From the NCBI GenBank assembly GCA_023853785.1, contig JAJIRX010000557.1, positions 806,001 through 870,000 on the forward strand: a stretch of 64,000 bases of DNA. Direction: 5' to 3'. This stretch comes from Psilocybe azurescens (lineage: Eukaryota; Basidiomycota; Agaricomycetes; Agaricales; Agrocybaceae). The translations under genes and the position numbers were made by a program. A model generated the notes under the pieces. The model ran no database searches. It was not told the origin of the DNA and saw only the letters and a program-made list of their open reading frames with translations. Within the stretch, counting starts at the first letter, position 1. Each line of letters begins with the position of its first letter. Shown here in pieces: positions 11,535 through 23,681 of the stretch.

Positions 11535-12309
11535 CTAGGCTGATGGATGAGAGTCGGGATCCGTCACTCTGTCCCATTCCTGAGAGGAAGTCTCAGACGG
11601 AGGGCCCCTAGGTGGAGTAGCGTTGTCGTCGAGATCTAACGTGTTGTCGTGTATTGGTGAATTTAAATCACTTACGTCTAATTGAGTTAATTGCATGACC
11701 AGCTATGATACATTCCGTCAGTATATGATACGCGAGTGCGACAAGGCATATATGTACCTTGAAAACAGGTTCAATAATAGTTTTTCATAAATTCCAATAA
11801 GTTCAACGGGGGAAGGATACACGCGGAGGGCCCGGAAGAAAGCAGCAGCTGCTGGCAAGTACATCCTGGGACCTAAAAGCCAATGAGTATTTGAATTTAT
11901 ACACGCTGGAAGCGCGATGGGTACCTTGAATCGAAAGTTGTTCGCCAATGTTGATTTGGGACATGAAGTAACCCTCTTTTTCCTCCGACGTCTGAGGCCC
12001 AGCTTCACTCCTGATTCCTTTGAGGACATCATGCAGAGCCTGTTCGTTTATTTCGCTGGAGGATTCAGCCAGCTCGCTTTGTTTGTTCTGAGCTACGGCT
12101 TTCTCGACGCGTTTTTTCTCCTTCTCTGGATAAAGGTGTCAATTGTCGGTGACGGTGGCATTGGCATTGGCATACGAATACATACTTAGTTTTTTTCGGA
12201 ACTCGACATCGTTTCTTCGCCGGTAGTCAAAGTATACAGCATAGGCTGCAAGGCCAGCTGCAATAGTGACAGCAGCGACAGTGATATAGGATGTGGACCT
12301 GTTGTCCAT
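11535..12309 (-). CDS. TOM20: Mitochondrial import receptor subunit TOM20
   Basis: Exons: 12309-12186, 12125-11925, 11872-11758 and 11702-11535. The protein opens with an N-terminal membrane anchor (ITVAAVTIAAGLAAYAVYF) followed at once by the TOM20 signature DYRRRNDVEFRKKL. Then come a charged linker, QINIGEQLSIQGP, the receptor helices (AAAAFFRALRVYPSPVELI) and the acidic end SSQEWDRVTDPDSHPSA. TOM20 sits in the mitochondrial outer membrane and binds presequences. The frame breaks once: after GIYEK the conserved continuation (TIIEPVF) is found one base out of register, at a run of five T on the plus strand (11781-11785), where six are expected. Likely an assembly error. Confidence 0.9.
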
Positions 12310-12661
12310 GATCGATGTCTGGGTTGAACGGTGAACCTGTCGGCTGTGCACGAAATGGAGATTTTTCACATGATTATGTAATTGGACGTTCCTGGACAAA
12401 CACAAACCTTTAATAGACCTCAGTGGAAGTAGGCATAAAATTACATCTGTAATAGGCTAAAGTATAGGTGATATCAGCGACAGTGATAGTAGATTTATTT
12501 AAACAGGGCCACGAGTTGCCAGCTCTGCGCTCAGCGAACGGGACCGGACCGGTGGTTTATTTGGCGGAAAAGTTACCCACGACCCGAGCGTTCTCTGTCA
12601 CTCTCCGTTCATTTTTCTCGTCCGTATTTCTTCTACTGGCCGTTAATTTCAGTCGCTGGCC
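12310..12661. promoter_or_regulatory. Shared divergent promoter, TOM20 / PP4R3
   Basis: The TOM20 start (minus) and the PP4R3 start (plus) are about 350 bases apart with nothing coding between them. The two promoters must overlap or share elements. No specific binding site is claimed. Confidence 0.55.
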
Positions 12662-15600
12662 ATGAACGGCCTAGCCAGCGCGTCTCCTGAACCTCAGTCT
12701 CTCCTTCAATCATCGCAGAACTCACCCCGCTGGCGCTGCTCATACCACTGGTGCTGGTTCCACCACCATTTTCGATTCACAGTCACCACTTCAAGATTCG
12801 CAGTCATCTGTAGATCAGGATCCAACTTCCACATCTGCTACAAATATCCCTCCGGACGAATTATCTGATTCAACACCACAGCATCCCGCGGCCGAAAATC
12901 CGCAAGCGGAAGGAGAATTTGTTCAGACGGCGGAAGTAATTGGCGTCAGTCAGGACAAAGGCGGAGGCACGGAGACGGGGAACGTAGAGGCTGAAACGTC
13001 CATAATTAAAGAAGAGGGGGAAGTTTTGCTGAGGCATGTCAATGGTCAAATTGAGTTGGTTGAACACACACCAACCCATGATGCTGGTCTAGGCGACGGA
13101 GGCTTGATCATGACTGACGAAGGTGGGGAGTGGCTACCCGAATCCGATCATGAATTGAAACGCGTGAAGGTGCGCAAAAATCTGTATTTCTGTTCCCCGA
13201 TGTCGTGTAATCCACCTTATCGTGCTTACGGCCGTATTGGAAGCGCTCATCGAGTAATTTCATTATGCCACCGGAGGCAAAGTTCCTACTTGTGGCACCA
13301 ATGCCCGTATTTATCACACTGCTCAAATACTTACACGTCTTCCTAGGTGTACCAATTGATCGGCTCACGATGGATGGACCAAGGCACCGCTTTCTGCTAC
13401 GGACAGTTCTCAGACGAAACAAGCGACGCTCTTCTTGTGGCCCGGTCCGAAAGAAACGCCAACCATGTTATTTTATCGACAGCCATTCGTTCGAGTGATG
13501 TGTACCAGCGTCAACAAGGTGAGCTGCCTATCTTAGTCCGGGACGAGGCCCAGATTTGCTTTCCGCAAATGGCGCACACGACCGTCCCTAACAAATCAAT
13601 CTACTTGTATGTTCAATCTCCTAATAAACGTAATTGTAGATACGCTCATCGTATGGACGGAACCCGATGGTGTCGACTATGCCCTCAGTTTTCAAGATCC
13701 CGAAGGTTGTACGGAAGTCTGGGCTTTTATTCAAGAGGTGCAACGCCATATGAACATGTCTGGTCGGTGAATTTTCCATTATCCTTCATATACGATAGCT
13801 AAGATTAGTTATCAGACGATCCGACTGCCGTGTCTTCTTCGCCTTTGTTAGGAGAAACTTCAGTAACGACATCAAGCATCATTCGGTCGGGACACCTTCC
13901 GCCGCCACAGTTAGGGATCATCAGCGAAATTGAAAGAGCGATCAAAGCGTTAGCGAGAACGCAGGCTGTGAAAGAGCGAATATGTGAATACATTCAGCGC
14001 GAGGTAGGTCTGGTTATTCCTGCTCTGTGTGTTTCAACTTGGCAGGAAACGACTGCTTCCTTTGGTTTTGAGCGTATGCTTATTTAGAACGTCATGTATT
14101 GCCCAGGATTACATCAAGGCCCTGATTAAAGTCATGCACACTGCCGAAGACCTAGAGAATCTAGAGAATCTGCATGCCTTGTGCAGTCTCATGCAATCAA
14201 TACGTAAGTTACAGTTCTGTTTTATCTTCTGCCTCTGAGATTGTATACTTTTTCAGTGATGCTAAATGACCACACAATGTACGAACACATCTTGGAAGAC
14301 GATATATTTTTTGGCGTCGTCGGCATGCTGGAATGTAAGTTACTAGTCTACTGGCAAAATTAAATGGCTGACATTGCTGCACCCATTCCAGATGATCCAG
14401 ACTTTCCAGGACACAAAGCGAATTATCGCGACTTTTTGCACAACACCGCCCAATTTCACCAACCTATCCCTATGCGCGACATTAGCATTCAAAAGAAGAT
14501 CCACCATACTTACCGCTTACAATTCCTGAAAGACGTCGTCCTTGCCCGCGCCCTCGATGACTCCACATTCAACGTCCTAAACTCTTGTATTATCTTCAAC
14601 CAAATTGATATCATTCAACACATCCAGCAAGACCCACAATTTTTGCATGATGTCGTTCGGCTTTTGTAAACGAAGATATGCTGATAGGGGGCACCTCAAA
14701 CGTAAGGCGGACGAACTTTCAACCTCAGCAACAACTCCAACTCCAGTCATCTTCAAATCAACTCATGCAAGAGCAACCTCCCCAAGCCAATTCTTCAATA
14801 TCAAATTCTTCCCAGCCTCAAACATCCTCTCCACCTCTAACACAACCGCAACATATGATCATCAGCCTCAATGCAAATGGTGATAATGTCAAGACAGAAG
14901 CGACTCAAATGGACATTGACCAGAAGCCAACCATTTCAAGTCCAAAGCCTGTCAATGGCACAAGTACCATAGCCATGGCTAATGGTCGTGGAGGTAGACG
15001 GTCGACTTCATATGCATTTGCACCACCTGATGATCTTACGGAAGACGATATAGCACTCCGCCGAGAGGTGGTTATGCTGCTGCAACAGCTGGCAATCATG
15101 GGCAAGAACGTACAAATGCCGGCCAGAATAACGCTTTTCCGCACGCTCGTTGATCGTGGCGTCTTGTTCGCTGTGCAGTGGGCGATGGAGCTTCCAGAGA
15201 ACGACGACTCCAATAAGCAGATGATCAGTGCTGGTGGAGAGGTGCTGTCGGCTCTGTTGGATCATGATATCAACGGGGTAAGAGCTCATGTATTGAAGCA
15301 AATTGTTGCGATAGAGAAAGAGCGAGAGTCTGCAAAGATAGGCGCTGATAAGGCGGAGACATTTCTGCAAATGCTTTGTCGAATCATGGCGCAGAGCAAG
15401 GATCTTGCGGTGCAAAGTCAGGTCGGTGATGCTCTTAAAGTGTGGCTGGATACTCCGACCATGGACAGTGCCGGCGGATCAGCTGGCTCCGAGGTGAGTG
15501 ACTTTTCCCCTATTGTTTACAAAAGCTTGATGGTCATGTCTGCAGGCTACTGGTCCTAAACTGCCAACCATAGTCCGCAAGGATGAGCCAGGCACAGAAC

Positions 15601-17402
15601 GCTTCATTGATTACTTCTATAAATGCTGCATTTCGATACTGCTAAAACCGCTTTCGGATTTATCGGAATGGAGGAATTTCAAGGAACCTGCTTTGCCCCT
15701 TACGAGAGAGGGCACAAATCGATTTGTGTATCTTTGCGATCTGGTGCATAATTTCCTTCAGCAGCACAACTTCCGGAGTCATTTCTACATCATGTCCTCT
15801 GACATTCTTGCGCGCGTTGCCACACTCTTCAAAGCCAAAGACAAGCATCTACGACATTGTAAGCGACATCACTTTTAGTTCATACTTCCATAGGTGTTCA
15901 TTATGATTGGTCTTTTCTCGCTCTAGCCGCCTTCCGTATCTTCCGCTTGCTTCTAAAACAAGGCAACCCTAATTCTCATACTCAGATCATGAAGCATGAT
16001 ATCTTGAAACCGATCCTAGATTTAACTCTAAAGGAATCACTGCGAGATAATTTGCTCAGCTGTTCATGTCAAGAATATTTTGAACACATGCGCAGAGTAC
16101 GCTCATCCGCCTCCAGTTATCGAGCTTTATTGATTAACGAGTCTTCCTATAGGAAAACATGAAGGATCTGATCAAATTCTGTATGATGCACCATGAGCCA
16201 GAGATCCAAAAACTTTCCAGGAGTCCCCTTGGAGGCCAGCGGTTTGAACTGTTCATTCGACGCCACGAAATGAATGTTGCACCGCCTCCTGAAGTATCCT
16301 CCCCCTCCCTGACAAGTATGTCTTTCCACAGTTTTGGTTTTCGGCTTCCGTTGATGCCAATTTTTTTTTCTTTCACAGGTCTGGCCTTGATCGAGGGTGG
16401 TCAGGCCCGGGTCGCGCTCCTGACACTGCCGAAGAAGACTATTTCAATGCAGACGACGACGACGACGAAGAGTACTTCTCAACGTCGGGTGGCTTTGGAC
16501 CAACGAGCTACCAACAGCGGCAATGGGCGTCATCAGCGGCGGGCAATGTTCCATTAGCAGTTTCTCCTTTGCCTCTAAACAACACCGGTATGAAGCGGAA
16601 GCGGCGGCCAGGATTGACCAGTGCGCCTAAAGGCTACCGTCCGCCCCTCAAGACACCCCAACTCAGTGCTTTGGTTGACTACGACGAGGATGACGAAGAT
16701 ACGAACTCCTCCGATGCCGTCGACGCCCTACCAGAAGCTTCAGGTTCAGGTTCCGTCTCGCCGCCGTCCGATAACAATAAATCCACGAGCCCAAGACCAT
16801 CTGACCGGCCTATTTCTCCCTTGGCGGCGTCCTCTGGTCCGCCGCCCCAGCGGGACACAAAAGAAGATGAGGAAGATAATCTTCTTGAAGCTCTCGCGCG
16901 GACCGCCAGGGCACGTTCACAATCCCCATCTCCCAGTCTTGGGCCTATGCGGCCCAGCGAAAAACGACGACGAGCTGATGATGACGATGATGACGAGTTG
17001 CTCGCACGACTCAACAAGTCGAAGAAGTCGGAACCAGGGAATCAGAAGCAGGCGCCACAGACGACAATAGGCGGCAAGTCTAAAGTTGGCGACGACCCAC
17101 CTTCCAAGAAAATCAAGGTCAAATTTGGTTCGGTTGGGTTAGCAGTAGCCTCGGCACCCCCTACTCCTAATCAAACTAAATTGACGTCGCCGGCGGACGA
17201 TGCTCCGCCTTCTTCAGAACCGGGCAAAAGGATGAAGATACCGGATAGCTTTCTCACTCCCAACATTTTTCACCCTATTTTTCTTACTTACATGCTTTTT
17301 TTCGCCCCCCACTTTTTTCTTTCTTTGTGTTTTTTTATTACATATGGACCTAATTTTCGACACACTCATTCGTATTCGGTGTACATCTCTTCACGGTGCT
17401 AG
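12662..17402 (+). CDS. PP4 regulatory subunit 3 (PSY2/SMEK family)
   Basis: An acidic N-terminal extension leads to the EVH1/PH-like domain (ELKRVK-VYQLIGSRWMDQG, DTLIVWTEPDGVDYALSFQ), then the SMEK helical-repeat region (NLENLHALCSLMQ, ILEDDIFFGVVGMLE, FLHNTAQFHQPIP, DDLTEDDIALRREVVMLLQ, NMKDLIKFCMM) and a long acidic, Ser/Lys-rich tail with KRKRRPG and KKIKVKFGSVGL. This subunit targets the PP4 phosphatase to substrates in DNA-damage and developmental signalling. Three one-base breaks occur: four C at 12725-12728 (three expected), four T at 14662-14665 (five expected) and five C at 16301-16305 (six expected). Start is uncertain: ATG 12662 needs the first break corrected; the next in-frame ATG is near 13109, just before the first domain. 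The residues after about 17250 are hydrophobic and may be misread. Confidence 0.88.
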
Positions 17403-19269
17403 ACTTTTTTCTTTGTCTCCTTTTACTCTCTACTCATGTCAACAACCACTCATGCCACTCATGTTGTTTTTTTTTGAAGCTAATTATGCCCTTTCATTTT
17501 CTCCCTCGTTGGTTGTTGGGCTTGTGGTGGTATAGGATCGATTTGTTTTTCTGAGTTGTGCTTCATTTGATGTTCATGTAATTGGAGAAAAAAATCATTG
17601 CCCAATGTAAGCAATTAGCACACTTCTCGCTGTCGTTCATCGGTGGGTATGTTGTAGTACATCATTGCATTGTGCACTTGTACATAGGGACTTTCGGCGA
17701 CACATCATGGAAGGGTTCCGTAGCTTTCTCAATCACAACGCATTCCTATTGGTTGTTCGAGGAGTGAAACCAGAAAGTGGCTATTGCGGCAGACGGTCGA
17801 CAAACATTTGAGATCACGAAGCGAAGAAAACTTGAGAAAACATGGTAATACACTTCGTAAATAAACTGATATATAGAGCACAAAAGAAAAGAAATAATAT
17901 GGTTAATCGAAACAAAACAAGGGGGACATGTATACGATGAATATGATAAGAATGTTGCAAATGAGATAAGACGCGCAGAGCGTCGAAAGAAATGAAAAAG
18001 ACGACGAGGAGGGTACTGAAGAAAACACCCAAGTTTAGTGGAAGAAAAGGAAAGCCCCAAAAGAAGGTTTAAAAAGGACGTTATACAACAAGTAAAAAAT
18101 GGCTTATGTTAGGTACTGAGAGGAAAAGGAAGATAATGTGAATGTGTAACAATGGGGGGGAATCATGGAAGGATGAGAAAGAAAGAAAAAGATTTGTATA
18201 ATGGTAACATTGTGAGTTGGTTTATAATGTGGATGTGTCGAATTACGGGGTTTGAATGCAGATGTGCGAGTAAACAGACCAGTCAGAGAACAATGGAAAA
18301 CATGGAGGAAAAGATGGGAATAGAGGAAAGAGAGAAAAAGAACAGGGGTTATATATGATGATGCATGGATAAGAGGGAGAAAAAAAGATATGATGCATGG
18401 AATTGTTGATGAAGGGGGATAGTGGGAAAGCTAGGGAAAACGAGGAGTGGTGGTGATGGTGGTGGATGGTGATGGTTGGTGGGGTGCGCCATCTGTCGTC
18501 GCCTTTTATGTTTGGCTTGAATGTGATTTGCGGAATAGATAGGGATGACAGAAACAGAGAGAGGAGAGAGAATTGATACTGAGTAGAACAACAAACAACA
18601 GGTCCGCGAGACAGAGAGAAAAGGAAAACAATGAAAAAGGCACGACGAGAGGTGAAAAGGGAGAATGTGGGGAAAACGAGCCAAAAATAAGATAAAATAA
18701 CATTGATATGCAAGTGTTTCTTCAGATATGGCACTGGATTTGGTTTGGTGGGGATAATGGGCCTGGATTGAATTTGAGTGCGGTTGGAATACGTGCAGTG
18801 GATACATCGACGGATAAATAGGATGAGAATGGGTCGGAAAGTAGATCGGAAAGGCCGATGGAGTCGCTATCCATGTCCTCGACGAAGTACAATAAAATAT
18901 ATTGCAATTATGGTTGCGTGTATGCGAGCAGGGTGATAACATGGTGTTGTTGTTGTGTGCTGTTGAACGATGCGTCATTGTTGCAGTTGTTGATTGGTTA
19001 TGCTTGCTTTTCTCTTCGACGAAAATGCTGTTTGTGGGTTACGGGGTTATATATGTAGAGGATGGTTTGCGTGAGAAATGACGAGAACAATGTTGAAAAG
19101 ATGATGATGACGATGCGGAAGCGAGAAAGATGGTAAAAAATGAAGATATAGAATCCACTTGGGTCACCCCAGCCATCTATTAATGAATTATTTGGCTGAA
19201 GTCGACGAATGCCGTGCCGACCAACAAAGACGAGAACGAGGAAGGAGGAAAGGATGCAACGGTGGCCCA
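17403..19269. other. Long intergenic / 3' UTR region, strand-asymmetric
   Basis: No exon chain is visible. The part from about 17.8 to 18.9 kb is strongly purine-rich on the plus strand, so long pyrimidine-rich open frames arise by chance on the minus strand (for example 18349-18978). Because the WHI3-like gene on the minus strand ends near 19270, much of this is likely its long CU-rich 3' UTR. The first few hundred bases are T-rich and probably hold the PP4R3 3' UTR. Confidence 0.6.
18256..18712 (-). promoter_or_regulatory. Cluster of TGCAT motifs in the putative WHI3-like 3' UTR
   Basis: TGCAT occurs on the minus strand at 18260-18256, within the palindromes ATGCAT at 18361-18366 and 18393-18398, and at 18712-18708. 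UGCAU is the established RNA motif bound by yeast Whi3. Their presence downstream of a WHI3-like gene suggests, but does not prove, that the protein binds its own mRNA. Confidence 0.3.
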
Positions 19270-22200
19270 CTAATCATCAGCCAAACTCTGCGGCTGTTGC
19301 TGGTGTTGGTGCTGATCACCGGGTATCGACAACTGCGGCAAATGCGGAACCTGCTGCTGCTGTGGCACAAACGCGTTCTCATGGTGCGTCGCAAACGATA
19401 TCCCAAATGGCGAGAACGTCGTCTGCGAACTTCCGCCAGCACCGCCTCCTGCTGCGAACCCACCGAACAGTCCACCAGGGCCCCCATTCGCCGCCGAGCG
19501 GGGTATAAAGGCGCTCGATGCGCCCGTCAAAGGCGTCGACGACGACGACGACACTCAAAAGGCATGCCAGGCGACGTTGTGTAGAACCTCGGCGGCGGTG
19601 ACGAGAAGAAGCTGTTATTTCCGTTGACGCTGCCGCTGCTGCTGCCGTTGGCACTGCCATTGCCGCCCATGTACAAGGGTGGTGGCTGGGTTTGCGCCTG
19701 GGCCAGCGATGACATCGTCGTCGGCGAGAGCGTCGAGTCTCTCCTCAGGATCGTGGTCGGCAGACGATGTTGTTGTTGTTGCTGCTGCTGCATATGACCA
19801 GCCCCAGAGTCCTGGAACGCATCGTTCGAGTTCGATGACGTTGCAGACGAAGGTGGAGGGCCCATCTGCTGCAGCTGTTGGTGATTGTACTGATGGTGGT
19901 GGTGGTGATTATTCAACGTCTGCACAAGTTGCTGCTGCTGCTGCAGCGTAGGCCCGCCCGAGTTCCCGCCAGCGCTCGTAGGGGTACGCACACCCAATGG
20001 GTTCTTGCTGTACGAGAGCCGAATCCCATTCTTGACGATTCCGCCCAGCGTATTGCCAGACAACGCTTTCAAAGCATCCGTAGCTTGCTGCACATCTACA
20101 AACTATATGAAAAAGAGGAAGGGTGCCCATCAATGAACCATTACAATAAGACAACAACAAAAAAGCAAAATGACGCACTTCGATAAAGCACATCGGCCCG
20201 TTCGCCTTTTGCCTAAAGCATAGTTTTCGGAAGCCTGGATATGCGGAGAACAGCGCGCGAAGCGTCTCCTCCAAATAGTCATTCGAGTACCCGAGCGGAA
20301 CCGGCGATGTCGGCAAATTGCCAACGTACAACGTGTTGATCTAAAGAAACAAAAACAAAAAACAGCGTCAGCAGTCAGAATTTCATTCAGCATGTTAGAA
20401 CTACAATAAACCACCAACAAGCACCGCACATACGATACAACAAGAAAAGTTTATACGATATAAAAAACACTTACAGGAGGATTCTGATCCACCGTCCCCC
20501 TTACATGCACTGACGCAGACGTCGACCCTGGAGGCAACGCCCCAGACCCAACAGACACCCCCGACCCAGCAGCAGACGCAGGCGACGGGAGCTGCGGGGA
20601 TGTATTCCCCCACTGCCATTGATGCTGCCGCTTATACTCCCTCCACTGCTGCTGCCGCTGCTCATGGCAGGCCCTCCGATGACGCCGTTGACGTTGGTAT
20701 TGGCACTGGTACTGGCATTAACATTGGAGCTGGCGTTTGGTGCAGAGGTTGCGGCGGTGTCGATAGCACTGGTACTGGCGGCGGTCGATGTAGCAACACC
20801 CGCAGGCGGCGACACAGCACTCGCACTCGTCGACGACGTCGCAGCACCATTCCCCACAACCCCATTCACACTCGACAAACTCCGCGACATCCCAGGGCCC
20901 GCGCCCATCGAGCCAAAACTAAACCCTGAACCCGGCGTCTTCGAAAGCGAAGTCGCAGCACCCGCCGTGTTCGAGACAGAGACTGGGTCCCGCGCGTTCG
21001 AACTTGAACTCGAAAGCGACACGACAGACCCGAATCCAGTCGCATACCCAAGCCGCGCACCGACGTATCCGATCGGGTTGACGTTCGGATTATTGTTGTT
21101 CGCGTTGGGGCTCGAATCGGCGCCTACTACGCTGCCCGTCTCGCTAGACTCGCTCTGCGAGCTTCGGAACTGCTGGTGGTGCTGGTGGTTGTAATGATGG
21201 TGCGAATACATGCTCTGATACAAATGCTGCTGCTGCTGCTGCTGCTGCTGGTCGTACAAATGTTGCTGATGGGCCGCCTGCTGCTGCTGTTCATGTAGAT
21301 GCAAATACTGTGGCTGATACACTGGCTGGGATTGATACTGCTGCTGGCCGCCTTCCACTCCGCCTTGATATCCAAACGCGCCGGGCGCAAGCACCGGCGG
21401 CGCGGGCGATGTAGACCTTTCAGACTCCGTAGCATGATGCTGCACGCCATTCACAGAATACGCGCCGCTCGCGCCAACGGGCCGCGCAACGGCAGCATAA
21501 CTCGCGTTGCCCTTATTAAACCGGTCCCATGGGCCGACAACCTCGTCCTCAGTTTCCTGCTGCTGCTGCTGTTGTTGTTTGGTGTCTTCTCCTTCACGTT
21601 GCTCCACCTCTGCATCTCCCAGCATGGGACTAGACGCGGCCACGCTTTCCGTCGACGCAGTCGGAGCAGCAGTCCACAATCCACTGCCGCTCCCTCCTCC
21701 CCCAACAACCGACCCAGAAGACGTGCTTGCAGTCGAGCTCTGCCTCGACATACCCGGCGCACCTGTGCCGTTCGCGCTCGCCCCGACAGATGCTGGCACG
21801 CCGTGGAAGGCATCGAACGCTGCAGCATTATTCGCGCGAAGGCGCATGAGATTCATCTCCTTCTCCTTCTCTTTTCGCCTCCACTCGTCATCTTCTGCTC
21901 GTTCTCGCGGTCCGCGCTGGCCAGTCGCGTTTGCCGCTGAAGAGGTTGATGCAAGGGAGAGACCGCCGAGTCCTATAGAAAGTAGGCTATCGCGCTTTCT
22001 CTCCTCGTCCTCGCGCCCATTGATATGGGCGCCATTAGATTGCAGCGCATTTGAGGCCGGATTCGATGAATCGGCCTGACCCTGTCCTTGAATGACAGAG
22101 TCCCGCCAGCCAAGACGCGCGAGAGCAGGGAGACTGTCCCTGTTTGACGAAGTAGCGGTGGAGAATCCGGTGGGTTCTGTATTAAAAGCATCCATTCCCG

Positions 22201-23434
22201 TGACGTTGAGTCCGTTCATATGCGACGGCGGCTGTTGCTGTTGTTGTTGCTGCAAGCCACCGATGCCTACACCGACGCCAGGAACAGGACCAACTCCCCT
22301 CTTGGTGTGTAAATTCTTCTTCGCCATCTCCGCTTTGAGCACCGCGCCTTTCTCAATGTCTACTCTCCGCCCTTGCAAAATATCCCGAGCGGCGAGCGCC
22401 TCTTCGCGCGAACGGAACTTTGCAAAGCCTATGATTTGCTTGCGCGGTGGCAGGCTAAGACTGGCAGGACCCATTCCTGCGGCGCTTGCGAGACCCAGGG
22501 GACCTAGCCCCAGGCCAGCAGCGCCACCGGGACCTGCACCGAGATAATGGCCGTTGCTGAGATCGTCTGCAGATGTGGGGGCAGGCCAGGACGCCATGGT
22601 TCCATCTCGGCCGCCATCGACGACGACACCGCCCTGATTGACGGTAACGAGATTGTAGGGGTCGTTTGGGCCGGCATACTGGAAAGCGCCCCCGCGCAGA
22701 CCGAGCCCGTTGGCGATAGTAGTGCCTGGGGGACCACCGACGAGAGAGCCATAGGCGGTGTACTCTTTGTTTGGGATCTTGAGAGTGGCTGCTTCGAATC
22801 CGGAGCTGAAAGTGAACATGTTCTGGAACTCGCGTTCCTAATCAGAGCGTTAGGGTATCAGAAATGCGATGAAGAGCGCCGACACACGTACCTGCATGTC
22901 CTCTGGGAAGCCGACTACAAAGATGGTGGATATCTCCTCGCCGTTTGAAGTTGTATTTGGGCCGTTCTGGATGGGAAGAGCGACATTGGGAGCCAGGCCT
23001 GGAGGGGCAGGCTGGGCAGCAGTGGCTGAGATGGCGGGGACATGGGGCCCATACGGAGTCTGGGACGAGAGCTGGACGGGATTGCCAAACTGCTGGGGAT
23101 TGCTGGGATACGGGTTGTGGGGTTTCGGGTTGTAGGTGTCTGGGAGATAGGATTTATAGTCGTAGGTTTGGCGGGAATCGTAGGATTGTTGAAAGTTGTC
23201 AGGGTACAAGTTCTGGTGGCGGGGGCGAGTGGTATTTGGATAGGCGGTAAAGGAAGTCCTGAAGGATTGCTTGGGCAGAAACTTTGATTGGTCATAGTAG
23301 AGGTTGTCGTTTATTTGATCGTGGTCGTTGGACTGTAACTGGTCTTCTCTGGGCTCTGCATCTGCCTGAGCATCTAGAGAGGCAAGAAGGGATTTGTTGA
23401 TAAACTCCTCATCGGGATGGGAAAGGGCAGGCAT
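19270..23434 (-). CDS. WHI3-like two-RRM RNA-binding protein, Q/N/H-rich
   Basis: A first RRM is built from EISTIFVVGFPEDMQ joined to REFQNMFTFSSGFE and, after an insert, KQIIGFAKFRSREEALAARD. A very long low-complexity region follows (Gln, His, Asn, Ser/Gly). A second RRM of Whi3/Whi4 type reads INTLYVGNLPTSPVP, EETLRALFSAYPGFRKLCF, GPMCFIE-FVDVQQATDALKAL, IRLSYSKNPLGVR. Whi3 proteins bind mRNAs, assemble condensates and time cell-cycle entry or nuclear division. One base is missing in the run of five C at 20607-20611 (six expected), which otherwise separates the linker from the second RRM. A second break lies in the GTC repeat near 19541-19555; reading past it gives an FG/Q-rich end stopping at LADD (19270), reading on gives a short Arg run and an early stop (19527). 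Start at 23434 is conservative; the frame stays open upstream to a possible acceptor at 23522. Confidence 0.82.
21226..21292 (-). repeat. CAG/CTG repeats encoding glutamine tracts
   Basis: Runs of CTG/CTGCTG on the plus strand encode uninterrupted glutamines and Gln/His-rich sequence in the linker of the WHI3-like protein. Comparable shorter tracts occur near 19775-19790, 19930-19945, 21560-21578 and 22229-22253. Confidence 0.8.
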
Positions 23435-23681
23435 TTGAAATTGAATTAGAGGGAGCGGAGGGACATATGGCGATGACTGCGAGAGGGGTACGGAGGAAGA
23501 GATACTCCCAGAGGCCGACACTAAGTCACACTTCTAAATCAAATCATCCATTCACAAAGTATACTATCCCACGCACTGACCATTCGTAAACAACCTCTCT
23601 TTTTCTCACGTGTCCGTGATCCTCGGCACATCTCCTATTGGCTCCATAAATTCCATATACGCACGGTCCCCCGCCCCCGCC
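23435..23681. promoter_or_regulatory. Upstream region of the WHI3-like gene
   Basis: The region probably holds the WHI3-like promoter, its leader and perhaps a first small exon. A splice-acceptor-like sequence lies at 23522-23526 (minus strand) in front of an open frame that runs into the gene, and a matching donor-like GTCAGT at 23580-23575. The 3' end of the next minus-strand gene directly adjoins. Confidence 0.4.

Noticed and set aside
18243..18978. Long minus-strand open frames of 163 and 209 codons
   Set aside because: They arise from extreme pyrimidine richness of that strand, overlap in different frames, show Phe/Leu/Ser/His-rich nonsense composition and no domain; better explained as 3' UTR.
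20619..22547. Plus-strand open frames of 100-213 codons opposite the WHI3-like gene
   Set aside because: Shadows of a GC-rich, repeat-rich coding region; composition is Ala/Pro/Arg-rich and the minus-strand frame carries the RRM.
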